From NCBI GenBank assembly GCA_035503975.1, contig DATJST010000331.1:1-15370 (forward strand): a DNA stretch of 15,370 nucleotides. Reading direction: 5' to 3'. The notes beneath the pieces were generated by a model, which was given only the letters and a program-made list of their open reading frames with translations, had not been told where the DNA came from and did no database searches. Position numbers and translations under genes: made by a program. This DNA is from DATJMJ01 sp035503975 (lineage in GTDB: Bacteria; Actinomycetota; Acidimicrobiia; Acidimicrobiales; Palsa-688). Numbering within the stretch: the first letter of the stretch is position 1; each line of letters starts with the position of its first letter. Below, piece by piece: positions 5,479-12,808 of this stretch.

Positions 5479-7479
5479 ATGTCCTCCCTGGCTCCCTACG
5501 GGACCTGGCAATCGCCTGTCCAAGGCGCCGACCTGGTCGAGAGCGCCGTCACCCTAGGCTTTCCCACCGCCGTGGCGGGAGCAGTCCTCTGGCAAGAGGG
5601 GCGACCCGCCGAGGGCGGGCGGGTGGCCTTGGTGCGCCGGGACGCACTCAGCGGAGAGCTGAGCGAGCTGCTGGGGCCGGATATGTCGGCGCGCACGACG
5701 GTCCACGAGTACGGAGGCCGCTGCTGGGCGGCGGGCGGGCCGGGCGGCGAGCGCCTGGTGACATCGAACTTCGCGGACCAGCGGCTTTGGGATTTCACAC
5801 CGGGACGAGCCCCGCGACCTCTGACGCCGGTCCCGGCACCGGGCCGTTCCGTGCGCTACGCCAACCCCGTGTTCAGCCCCGATGGAGCGTGGGTGGTGGT
5901 TGTCCGTGAGAGCCATCAGGGGCCGGGCGCCGACCACGTCGTGAACGACCTCGTCGCTGTCAGGGCCGTCTCCGGAGTGGAGGACGTCAGTCCACAAGCA
6001 CCCCGTGTGGTTGCCTCTGGCCACGACTTTTACTCGTCCCCCGTATTCTCGTCCGACGGGGCGCAATTGGCGTTCCTGTGTTGGGACCACCCCGACATGC
6101 CCTGGGACGCCACTCAGCTGTGGCGCGGAGAATGGCGCGACGGCGTGCTGGAGGGTGTGCGCTTGGTAGTGGGTGCACCGGCCCGGGAATCAATTACCCA
6201 GCCCCAGTGGTCGCCTGAGGGCGAGCTTCTCTATATTTCTGACCGCAGCGGCTGGTGGAACCTGTACTGCGACGGTGCGAACCTGGCCCCGAAGGAGGCT
6301 GAGTTCGCCGGCCCCGACTGGACGTTCGGCAATTCTGACTACGCTCGGCTCGCCAATGGCAACCTGGTCGCTGTCTCGCGCTCGGCCGGTGCAGACCAGG
6401 TCGGAATGGTCGAGGAGGCCGGTTTGCGGCCCATCGCCAGCTCGTACCGGTCGATGTGGCACCTGGCGCCGGCGGGCGAAGGCCCCGGCGAAGGCCCCGC
6501 TGTCCTGGCCGTCGCTGGGAGCCCGAGCCGCGCCCCCGAGCTGGTGCGGTTGGGGACCGATGGTTCGGTGGAGGTCCTGCACCGCAGCCGATCGCAGGTA
6601 CTCGCCCCGGAATGGGTATCCGAGGGAGAACATTTTTCCTTTCCTACGGGAAATGGCGAGACAGCGCACGCTTTCTACTACGCGCCCGTCCATCCCGGAC
6701 TAGCCGCCCCTGCTGGCGAGTCCCCACCGCTGGTGGTCACCAGTCATGGCGGCCCGACCGCGGCAACCTCGTTAGTGCTTGACCTCTGGAAGCAGTTCTG
6801 GACCACCCGCGGGTTTGCGGTCGTGGACGTCGACTACCGCGGTAGCACGGGCTATGGGCGCGCCTACCGAGAGGCTCTCTACGGCACCTGGGGTCTCGCC
6901 GATGTCGAGGACTGCGCGGCCGCCGCCCGGGCCTTGGCTGCTGCGGGCAAAGCAGATCCAGGTCGCATGGTGGTACGGGGTGGCAGTGCCAGCGGCTTGA
7001 CCGTACTGGCCGCGCTCGCCCGCTACGACGTGTTCGCCGCAGGCTGCGTGCGGTTCCCCGTGACAGACGTGCGGGTGCTCGAGGCGACGACCCACAAGTT
7101 CGAGAGCCACTACATGCAGCGCCTCGTGCCGCCGAGCGAGTACGACGCTCGCTCACCGTTGCTCATGGCGGCCAAGATCACTGCGCCCGTGCTGTTCTTC
7201 CAGGGCCTCGACGACAGGGTTGTGCCCCCTCAGCAGAGCCGTGACATGGTCGACGCGTTGCGCCGGGCTGGCACCAGGGCTTTGCTGGTCGAGCTCGAAG
7301 GCGAGAGCCACGGGTTCCGTCGGGCTCCGTCCATTGTGCGCTCACTGGAGGCCGAGCTCGCTTTCTTCGGCGAAGTGCTGGGGCTCGAACCGGCCGGGGA
7401 CCTCGCCCGCGCTCGCTCGGACCTGGCAGCTGCCGCGGCTGAGGGAGGCACGACTTGGCGCTTGGACCATGCCGGCTGA
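5479..7479 (+). CDS. S9 family (prolyl oligopeptidase-type) serine peptidase
   Basis: The 666-residue protein has an N-terminal propeller-like half (about 50-390) and a C-terminal alpha/beta-hydrolase half (about 400-640). The first half includes the DHPDMPWDATQLW stretch often seen in actinobacterial acylaminoacyl/dipeptidyl peptidases. The second half carries the full triad by motif: nucleophile Ser503 in RGGSASGL, Asp579 in GLDDRVVP and His611 in GESHGF. The oxyanion region SHGGPTAATS (HGG from 423) and DVDYRGSTGYGRAYREAL also match the family. The second Gly of the usual GGSxGG elbow is Ser505. No signal peptide is evident, so it is probably cytoplasmic, cleaving short peptides with Pro, Ala or acylated N-termini; the substrate is not deducible. 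The ATG is supported by the TAACCT box 6 bases upstream. The gene stands 33 bases after the preceding stop and apparently has its own promoter. Confidence 0.93.
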   Translation: MSSLAPYGTWQSPVQGADLVESAVTLGFPTAVAGAVLWQEGRPAEGGRVALVRRDALSGELSELLGPDMSARTTVHEYGGRCWAAGGPGGERLVTSNFADQRLWDFTPGRAPRPLTPVPAPGRSVRYANPVFSPDGAWVVVVRESHQGPGADHVVNDLVAVRAVSGVEDVSPQAPRVVASGHDFYSSPVFSSDGAQLAFLCWDHPDMPWDATQLWRGEWRDGVLEGVRLVVGAPARESITQPQWSPEGELLYISDRSGWWNLYCDGANLAPKEAEFAGPDWTFGNSDYARLANGNLVAVSRSAGADQVGMVEEAGLRPIASSYRSMWHLAPAGEGPGEGPAVLAVAGSPSRAPELVRLGTDGSVEVLHRSRSQVLAPEWVSEGEHFSFPTGNGETAHAFYYAPVHPGLAAPAGESPPLVVTSHGGPTAATSLVLDLWKQFWTTRGFAVVDVDYRGSTGYGRAYREALYGTWGLADVEDCAAAARALAAAGKADPGRMVVRGGSASGLTVLAALARYDVFAAGCVRFPVTDVRVLEATTHKFESHYMQRLVPPSEYDARSPLLMAAKITAPVLFFQGLDDRVVPPQQSRDMVDALRRAGTRALLVELEGESHGFRRAPSIVRSLEAELAFFGEVLGLEPAGDLARARSDLAAAAAEGGTTWRLDHAG

Positions 7480-7543
7480 GCTGCGCCCCGGTCGCCTCGG
7501 CCACCGCCGGCGCTTGCCGACGTGGCCCGTCACAGGGCACCGG

Positions 7544-7549
7544 TAGCAT
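7544..7549 (+). promoter_or_regulatory. -10 box just upstream of ctaG
   Basis: TAGCAT ends 8 bases before the ATG at 7558, so the transcript would start within a few bases of the start codon or on it. A GGAGG at 7551-7555 lies only 2 bases from the ATG and is too close to act as a normal ribosome site. This favours the 7558 start over the 7522 start. Confidence 0.4.
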
Positions 7550-7557
7550 GGGAGGCC

Positions 7558-8442
7558 ATGCCGGCGAAGTCGCCTGACCCGCAGACCAGCGTACTGCTGC
7601 TCCATGGGAGAGGCGGGGCCGCATCTGTGTTGGCCCTGGTCATCGAGGTTGGCATCGTCGTGTGGTACTGGTACGCCTCGCAGCGTGCCGGTGCCGACGG
7701 TCGACGTTGGCCCCTGCTGCGGGTGGGCAGTTTTGCTTTGGGGATGGCGGTGGTCGCTTACGCCGTGGAGGGTGGCATTGCGCTTTACGAGCGCGACAAT
7801 TTCACTGTCCACGTCGTCCAGTTGTTGCTGCTCGCCTACGTTGCACCACCGCTACTCGCCATGGGCATGCCGGTACGCCTGGCGCTTCAATCGGCAAAAC
7901 GACGCACTCACGCACGCTTGTTGCGCTTCGTGCACAGCTGGTGGGCGCGCGCCCTCACGCACCCCTTGGTTGTACTTGTCCTGCTCTCTGCCAGCCTGTA
8001 CGCGTACTTCCTGACTCCGTTGTACCGCTGGTCGGAGGAGCACCCCGCGCTGCTGTTTTACGTCGATGTCCATTTCCTGTTCGTCGGCTTCCTTTTCTGG
8101 TCGGTCGTGGTCAGCCGCGACGTGCTGCCGCGCAGTTTTCGTTTCGGCACAAGAGTTGTGCTCGTGCTGGTATGCGTACCCGTGGACGCCTTTTTCGGAT
8201 TGACCGTGGGCAGCGTAAGCAAGCCTCTTTTCGGCGCAGGCAATACCCTTGCCGATACCCAGGGCGGAGGGGACGTCCTTTGGGGGTTGACTGAGCTGTT
8301 CATCGTCATCGCGCTGGCGCTGTTGTTCGTTGAGTGGGCGCGAGAGGAGGAGCGCCGGGCAGTTCAGGCCGACCGCCAGCTCGATGCGGCGATCGCGGCG
8401 GCGCGTGCGGGGGCGGACGGGGCCTCCGAGGGCCCGCCCTAG
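7558..8442 (+). CDS. ctaG: Cytochrome c oxidase assembly protein, caa3-type CtaG
   Basis: Members of this membrane family (unrelated to Cox11) are needed to make active caa3-type heme-copper oxidase in Bacillus subtilis, probably in copper-centre assembly. The 294-residue product has about seven hydrophobic segments. It shows the family landmarks HVVQLLLLAYVAPPLLAMGM, ALTHPLVVLVLLSAS, YFLTPLYRWSEEHP and DVHFLFVGFLFWSVVV, and ends in a charged Ala/Arg helix. His85 is present, but the second His I would expect in a HxxQH pattern is Leu89. ATG 7558 is preferred to GTG 7522, since the earlier start lies upstream of the TAGCAT box and would add 12 residues. No oxidase subunit genes lie in the window, but the transhydrogenase and the 4370 membrane protein fit a respiratory neighbourhood. 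It converges on the 8450-9610 gene. Confidence 0.88.
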   Translation: MPAKSPDPQTSVLLLHGRGGAASVLALVIEVGIVVWYWYASQRAGADGRRWPLLRVGSFALGMAVVAYAVEGGIALYERDNFTVHVVQLLLLAYVAPPLLAMGMPVRLALQSAKRRTHARLLRFVHSWWARALTHPLVVLVLLSASLYAYFLTPLYRWSEEHPALLFYVDVHFLFVGFLFWSVVVSRDVLPRSFRFGTRVVLVLVCVPVDAFFGLTVGSVSKPLFGAGNTLADTQGGGDVLWGLTELFIVIALALLFVEWAREEERRAVQADRQLDAAIAAARAGADGASEGPP

Positions 8443-8454
8443 TGCCGCACTAGG
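8438..8454. terminator. 17-base palindrome spanning two convergent stop codons
   Basis: CCTAGTGC (8438-8445) and GCACTAGG (8447-8454) are perfect 8-base arms around one C. The TAG stop of ctaG (8440-8442) lies in the left arm and the TAG stop of the minus-strand gene (8452-8450) in the right arm. The position suits a bidirectional terminator, although no T tract follows in either direction. Confidence 0.45.
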
Positions 8455-9610
8455 AGCGGCGCGCCCAGGGTGCCATCGCCACTGCGAGGCTGAGCGCTGA
8501 TAACGCGCTGCCGGCGGCGCGGACCTGGTAAATGTCCGAGCCATGTGCCCACACGACCACGGCCGTGACGGCCGCACCCGCCGCCCTGGTCCCGGGCACA
8601 GATATCGCCACCAGTCCTCCGGCGGTGGAAGCAGGCAGAGCATGGGTGGCCAGCCACGCCATTACGAGCTTGGTCGCGCGGAGAGCCGGTCCTGCGCCGC
8701 CTAGGTGGTCCACCTGGGCCCGCCATGCACCTGCCTGCCAGTTGACTGCCGGCCCCAGCGCCGTTGGACACGTGGATGCCACTTCGGCGGCGATCCTCAT
8801 GGCCGCGGCGGTGCCCGCGCATACCGAAAGATCCTCGTCCGAGCTCTCCCTCAGGTACCGGGCCGCTGTGGCGGTGGAGGTGGTGACGATGGTCGAAAAG
8901 GTCCCTAGGTCCGAGGCCGGGTTTGCCGCCGCTGCGGCGATCTCGGGGCTGTTGACCGGCTCGGGTAGCGAGGTCGCGATCAGCGTCACGGAGTAGGTGC
9001 CTCCAAGCCCCGAAGCTTCCGCGGAAATCGCGGCCGCTGCGTGCGGGAGCGTGTCCGGTGCTTCCAAGCCGGCCGCGGGCGGTTGGAGCGCAGCCATGGC
9101 CTTATTGATTATCGATGGGAAATTGATTATCGATGGGAAGCGCTGTGCATGAGGCAGCGCTGTGCTGCCTCGCTCGCTCGTCGTGGTGGACGAGCCGCTC
9201 GTTGAGCCTGCTTGTGCCGTCGTGGAGATCGACGGAGCGGTGGTCACAACGGCACAGCTGGTCGCAGGGGGCGCCACCGCTGCGGAGGTCCCGGGCGCTA
9301 CGGCTGCGGAGGTCCCCGGCGCCGCCACGGCTGCGGAGGTCCCGGGCGCCACGGCTGCGGAGGTCGCCGGCGCCGCCACGGCTGCGGAGGTCGCCGGCGC
9401 CGCCGCCGTCGAGGCTGTACTTGTTGGAGTAGCCGTCGTGCTGGTCGCCCGTGCCGGGACGGTTGCGGCCGCGCTGCCCGCACCTGGGCGGGCGTTCGCC
9501 CCGCAACCAGCCGCCGCTGCGGTCATGGCCACCGCCAGGACCGCCCCAGCCCACCTGAATGGCGCCGCCCGGTGCCGGGGTGCGTCAACGACCGACGTTG
9601 GTACCTTCAT
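8450..9610 (-). CDS. Putative lipoprotein or secreted protein with low-complexity stalk
   Basis: I do not recognise the family. The 386-residue product starts with a hydrophobic signal-like stretch (about 19-35) ending AAAAGC. Cys36 could be a lipid anchor, although -3 is Ala and not the usual Leu. An Ala/Thr/Ser/Pro stalk follows (about 40-145) that includes five near-identical APGTSAAVA-type repeats. Then come a doubled INFPSI motif and a soluble domain (about 180-380) with a run of conserved-looking motifs such as SDLGTFSTIVTTSTATAARY and a Cys pair (SVCAGTAA, ASTCPTAL) that may form a disulfide. The ATG at 9610 is the best start; no ATG or GTG lies between it and the signal. It overlaps the end of the 904-residue gene by 26 bases, so the two are probably coupled. 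Both look exported, which suggests a shared envelope role. Confidence 0.75.
   Translation of the reverse strand: MKVPTSVVDAPRHRAAPFRWAGAVLAVAMTAAAAGCGANARPGAGSAAATVPARATSTTATPTSTASTAAAPATSAAVAAPATSAAVAPGTSAAVAAPGTSAAVAPGTSAAVAPPATSCAVVTTAPSISTTAQAGSTSGSSTTTSERGSTALPHAQRFPSIINFPSIINKAMAALQPPAAGLEAPDTLPHAAAAISAEASGLGGTYSVTLIATSLPEPVNSPEIAAAAANPASDLGTFSTIVTTSTATAARYLRESSDEDLSVCAGTAAAMRIAAEVASTCPTALGPAVNWQAGAWRAQVDHLGGAGPALRATKLVMAWLATHALPASTAGGLVAISVPGTRAAGAAVTAVVVWAHGSDIYQVRAAGSALSALSLAVAMAPWARRS
9104..9139. repeat. Perfect 18-base tandem duplication inside the lipoprotein gene
   Basis: ATTGATTATCGATGGGAA occurs twice without change (9104-9121, 9122-9139). It is AT-richer than its surroundings and in frame, doubling INFPSI in the protein. 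Perfect identity suggests a recent duplication or constraint. Confidence 0.85.
9273..9398. repeat. In-frame minisatellite of 24- and 27-base units
   Basis: Five tandem units cover 9273-9296, 9297-9320, 9321-9347, 9348-9371 and 9372-9398. Each has the core GGCTGCGGAGGTC or a one-base variant. Lengths run 24, 24, 27, 24 and 27, all multiples of three. On the minus strand they encode Ala-Pro/Ala-Gly/Ala-Thr-Ser-Ala-Ala-Val repeats in the stalk of the 8450-9610 protein. Such arrays change copy number easily. Confidence 0.85.
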
Positions 9611-12299
9611 CCACGTGACTATGCGTGGCGCACGCAAAGTCACCGTCGAAGCGTCCAGCCGCGCTTTGGACGAGCATCACGGGCCCGCCGGCGAAGCTGC
9701 TCGCTGAGCACCACCGGCTGGGGGTGCCGGTGGCGATGCCGGTCGGGTACCACGCGGCCGTGCCGGGCACATAACCGCCGGTTATCACACGCCACTGGTA
9801 CACAGTCGAGTACACGGCGGCGTTGAGCCCGTGCTCACGTAGAGCAGAGAGTGCGCCCGCGACCACACGGGCGTTGGCTCGCTGCGAGGAGGACCAATAA
9901 GCGCTCGTTTCGACGTCGAGCCACCACGTGTGGCTGCGCCCGCCCCGAGCCGCGGCGCTGTCCAGCGAATACTGGGCCGTGTTGTAACCGTAGTTGTAGG
10001 ACTCGCAGAGAAGGCTGCCCGGCGAGCACTTACCGGCCGGCCCGTCGGCCCATTGGGCGGCGTTGCGCCCTTGGGGTGAGTTCAAGTTGATGTAAGTGGT
10101 CAGGTTCGCACCAGCCCACTCTGCCTCGTGCCTGAAACACGGGTTGCCCGTGAACGCCCACCCGCCGTTGACGCCGACAACAGCGATGACCGAGTGCGGT
10201 GGGAGCGGCTTGCCGCATTGGGGCCAGGACACGTCGTAGCCGCGTGCCCCGGCTGGGTAGCTGCCCGGACTTACCACGGGCGCGCGCATGGGCGTGGTGG
10301 CAGGGTGCCGCGCGGTAGGCCGCCCGGTCGGTCGCGCCGGGCGCCGCGCGGTAGGCCGCCCGGTCGGTCGCGCCGGGCGCAAGGCCGCCGCTTCTGGCGG
10401 ACGCAGCCGTAGGGGCGACGGCGAGGTCACCCCGAACGCGCCCGAGCTTGTGTGGGAGAACTTGTCGGGAGTGCCGACCGCCACCGCCATCGCGCTGACC
10501 CTTTGCCCGTAGGGAAGGGTCCCACGTGCTCCGCCCTCGTCACGCGCTGAGCCGAATGCGACCAGCTCACCATTGGCAGCCAAGAGCCAATAGCCTTGGC
10601 CGCTCGGGGCAGTGGCGATGGCAACTACGGGTGCGCCGAGGGCCGGAGCCCGGCGCCGGCCATGGTGCTTGGCCTCGCCGAAGTCGTAGACGACGCCCGC
10701 CGAGGTGGCGAGGCGGTAGCCAAATCCTGCCGTTGTGGCGGCGATACCGACGATTGGACTCGCAGGCGTGCCTCGGGTTCGCCGACCCGAGGAACCGTGC
10801 GTCTCCGAAGCTGAACACGCCACCGTCTGCCCTGCCAGCCAGTACCCGTGGCCGTCAGCGGTAGGCGCCATGCCCACGAGCGGAGCACGCAGTCGTGTGC
10901 CGCTCATCGACCCGTAATTGTGTGCGTCCCCGAAACTGAACACCCCGCCGCCCGCTGTCACCAACCAGTACCCGGCCCCATCCGCCGTCGCCACTATCCC
11001 GACAACGCGTCTGCCAGGAGGGGAGCGGTGATGCTTGTAAGCCGGCATTGCCCCGAGTTGTGGCGCACCGCCGATGGGGTAAACCTTTCCGTCGGTGTCG
11101 GCCAGCCAGTACCCCGAGCCGCCGGCCGCTGCGGCCAGGCCCACGATCGGGTGCCGCAGTTGGCGGTTCAGCGACCCGGCGTAATGAAGGCCTCCGAAGG
11201 CAGCGACGGATCCGGCGTCGGTGACCATCAAGTAGCCAGCCGCTTCGCTGGCGCGGCGGCTTAGTGCCGGACGTGGCCGAGCCCGCCGGACGAGCGCCCT
11301 CCGGGCCCTGCCGAGGTCGAGGTCGATCGCGCGGCCTCCGACATCGAGATGCTCGATGACCGGGGCTGCGGCGGGCAGCGTGCGTGGCGTTTTGTTCCTG
11401 ACTCTCTTGTTCCTGGCGGCGCCTGCTTTTGCGTGGCGGGGGTCGCGCCCGGTGGAGGCCGGCACGGTTCGGTGTTCGCTGGAACGCGCCGGCAGTGGCT
11501 TGTGAGCTAACGCTGCCGTGATTGCCTTGGCGGCGGCGCCGGTCGCGCGATCGGCTGCGCTCGCCAGCCGAGGGCTGAGCGTTGTCGTCCTGGTCGCTGA
11601 CCGGGCGGCCACGGTGGTCCTCGCGGACCGGGCGACAGTGCTGGTCGTGCCGGTGGTGATGGGCCGCGCTCGGGGGACTGTGCTGGTCCGGTGGGTGGTG
11701 GTCGCCGCTCGGGCGACCTTGGTGGTGGAGGTGCGCACCCGGCCTGCGGTGGTCGTGGTACTCGCCACTGCCGAGGGTGTCGGCACTGACGCCGTGGTAA
11801 CGGTTGAGGCCGTCGGAAACGTGGTGGGCGTCGTGGGCTGTCCCGTGGTGGGTGCCACCGGTGTGGTGGGAACAGGCGCAGCTGTGGGCTGCGTGCTCGT
11901 GGCCGGTGCGCTTGTCGTGCTGGTGGCTGCCCCGGTGGTGGTCGTTGGCTGCGTGCTCGTGGACGGCGTCGCGTTGGCGACCTCGGTCGTCGCCGCAGGT
12001 GGGGTGGATGTAGTAGCCGCGGGAGCCGAGGTTGCTGTCGTGCTGACGCTGGTCGCCTCCGAGTTGGACGTGATTGTGCTCGTGGCGTTCGGGGAGTTGT
12101 TGGCGATGTCGTTGGCCGACGACGTCATGACCGCCGGGGCGCTGGGCCCGAGGACCGGCACCGCGACGATGGCGCCAAAGGCGATTGCGGGGGCGATGAC
12201 GAGTGCCGGCCGGCGGGCCGCCAGCCGGAGGGCGACTCGCGCGCTGCGTGGCAGGGTGCGGGCTCGGGAGGGTTCATTTCTATAACGCTGGGCGCGCAC
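9585..12299 (-). CDS. Large secreted protein: Thr-rich stalk, propeller-like repeats, GH25/Rv2525c-like C-terminal domain
   Basis: This 904-residue protein has a basic N-terminus and a signal or anchor segment (about 30-53). A Thr/Ser/Ala/Pro stalk follows to about residue 300, then a basic linker. Six repeats of 41-47 residues begin at GYLMV (355), GYWLA (396), GYWLV (443), GYWLA (485), GYRLA (527) and GYWLL (569); this GYWLV...GGVFSFGDA type is abundant in secreted proteins of acidimicrobia and relatives. After an Arg/Pro/Thr linker (about 640-680) comes a domain with GYDVSWPQCG (from 687), VGVNGGWAF, TWWLDVET and YSTVYQW. It resembles GH25/Rv2525c-like (DUF1906-like) TIM-barrel domains, so cell-wall binding or cleavage is plausible but unproven. 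The GTG start is set by AGGAGAA (12306-12312) 6 bases upstream. Residues about 490-509 read out of frame relative to the other repeats (see findings). Confidence 0.82.
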   Translation of the reverse strand: MRAQRYRNEPSRARTLPRSARVALRLAARRPALVIAPAIAFGAIVAVPVLGPSAPAVMTSSANDIANNSPNATSTITSNSEATSVSTTATSAPAATTSTPPAATTEVANATPSTSTQPTTTTGAATSTTSAPATSTQPTAAPVPTTPVAPTTGQPTTPTTFPTASTVTTASVPTPSAVASTTTTAGRVRTSTTKVARAATTTHRTSTVPRARPITTGTTSTVARSARTTVAARSATRTTTLSPRLASAADRATGAAAKAITAALAHKPLPARSSEHRTVPASTGRDPRHAKAGAARNKRVRNKTPRTLPAAAPVIEHLDVGGRAIDLDLGRARRALVRRARPRPALSRRASEAAGYLMVTDAGSVAAFGGLHYAGSLNRQLRHPIVGLAAAAGGSGYWLADTDGKVYPIGGAPQLGAMPAYKHHRSPPGRRVVGIVATADGAGYWLVTAGGGVFSFGDAHNYGSMSGTRLRAPLVGMAPTADGHGYWLAGQTVACSASETHGSSGRRTRGTPASPIVGIAATTAGFGYRLATSAGVVYDFGEAKHHGRRRAPALGAPVVAIATAPSGQGYWLLAANGELVAFGSARDEGGARGTLPYGQRVSAMAVAVGTPDKFSHTSSGAFGVTSPSPLRLRPPEAAALRPARPTGRPTARRPARPTGRPTARHPATTPMRAPVVSPGSYPAGARGYDVSWPQCGKPLPPHSVIAVVGVNGGWAFTGNPCFRHEAEWAGANLTTYINLNSPQGRNAAQWADGPAGKCSPGSLLCESYNYGYNTAQYSLDSAAARGGRSHTWWLDVETSAYWSSSQRANARVVAGALSALREHGLNAAVYSTVYQWRVITGGYVPGTAAWYPTGIATGTPSRWCSASSFAGGPVMLVQSAAGRFDGDFACATHSHVDEGTNVGR
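10307..10378. repeat. Perfect 36-base tandem duplication
   Basis: Two identical 36-base units (10307-10342 and 10343-10378) lie in frame in the linker before the C-terminal domain of the 904-residue protein. They encode a doubled Arg/Pro/Thr-rich RPARPTGRPTAR-type peptide, adding a flexible basic spacer. Confidence 0.88.
11887..11962. repeat. Spaced 16-base direct repeat in the stalk-coding region
   Basis: GGCTGCGTGCTCGTGG occurs at 11887-11902 and again at 11947-11962, exactly 60 bases apart and in frame. It encodes a recurring TSTQPT-like peptide in the Thr-rich stalk. It probably marks an older internal duplication. Confidence 0.6.
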
Positions 12300-12808
12300 G
12301 AGCGCTTCTCCTCATGTTGTGCCGGTTGTGAGCATGGATTAGCCGCGCGCCATCACGCCTGAGCCTGGTGCGGAGGGCATCTCTTTGCCGGCACGAGTCG
12401 TCACGAGACAGTGCGCTCCTGGTTTTCACATATGGCTAGATAATCGTCAATTTCCCGTCGCGCATAGGTGCCCAGAATGCCTCCCACCGCTCGGCTGCCG
12501 TGTGCTTTCCAACAACCTTGGCCGTGTTTTGCCACAATGCCCACTCCCAGCGGAGCATTGGGTTCGCACAGCCGACGTCGTCTGTCGTGCACCAGTGACT
12601 AGTTATTTGGGCAGCGGTCTCACGGTGGGCAGGCCGCCATTCCGCATTCACTGACTTTAATCGCGGAACGAGCCGCTGCCTATGCCCCAAACGGATGATT
12701 AATTCCGTAGCGCCTAGGGGTGCAAAACGGGCACAATAGCTGAAAGAGATTTACTATTTCATTTTGCCCAGGCGCCGGGAGCCTTTTCCGTGCCGTTGCT
12801 GGCGACGG
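12300..12808. other. Lower-GC gap with possible gene remnant
   Basis: This 509-base stretch is visibly richer in A and T than the genes on both sides, especially at 12400-12470 and 12690-12770. It holds the ribosome site of the 904-residue gene at its left edge, one possible small minus-strand frame (below), and an inverted pair GCAAAA (12722-12727) / TTTTGC (12762-12767) overlapping GGGCA/TGCCC. No clear terminator for the kinase was found. The composition hints at foreign origin or decayed sequence. Confidence 0.5.
12436..12651 (-). CDS. Possible small hypothetical protein or gene fragment
   Basis: From GTG 12651 this frame gives 71 residues with protein-like composition, including HWCTTDDVGCANPMLRWEW and HTAAERWEAFWAPMRDGK. 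I do not recognise a family. There is no ribosome site at the GTG; an upstream TTG (12690) in the same frame is an alternative. Just before its end, a second minus-strand frame reads REIDDYLAICENQERTVS, which also looks protein-like. A frameshift near 12465 joining the two would make this a broken gene. The opposite strand is also open over the same bases, so chance cannot be excluded. Confidence 0.3.
   Translation of the reverse strand: MNAEWRPAHRETAAQITSHWCTTDDVGCANPMLRWEWALWQNTAKVVGKHTAAERWEAFWAPMRDGKLTII

Noticed and set aside
9273..9398. CRISPR array
   Set aside because: Units are contiguous without unique spacers, multiples of three, and lie in a coding frame.
9162..9826. Plus-strand frames over the repeats and the 904-residue C-terminus
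   Set aside because: They mirror the minus-strand repeats and the GH25-like domain; the minus strand has signal peptide, motifs and ribosome site.
11518..12285. Plus-strand Val/Ala-rich frame of 255 residues
   Set aside because: It is the exact antisense of the Thr/Ser-rich stalk of the 904-residue protein, where Thr codons read as Val/Gly-type codons on the other strand.
12385..12654. Plus-strand 89-residue frame in the lower-GC gap
   Set aside because: No ribosome site or recognisable domain; the minus-strand frame over the same bases has more protein-like composition.
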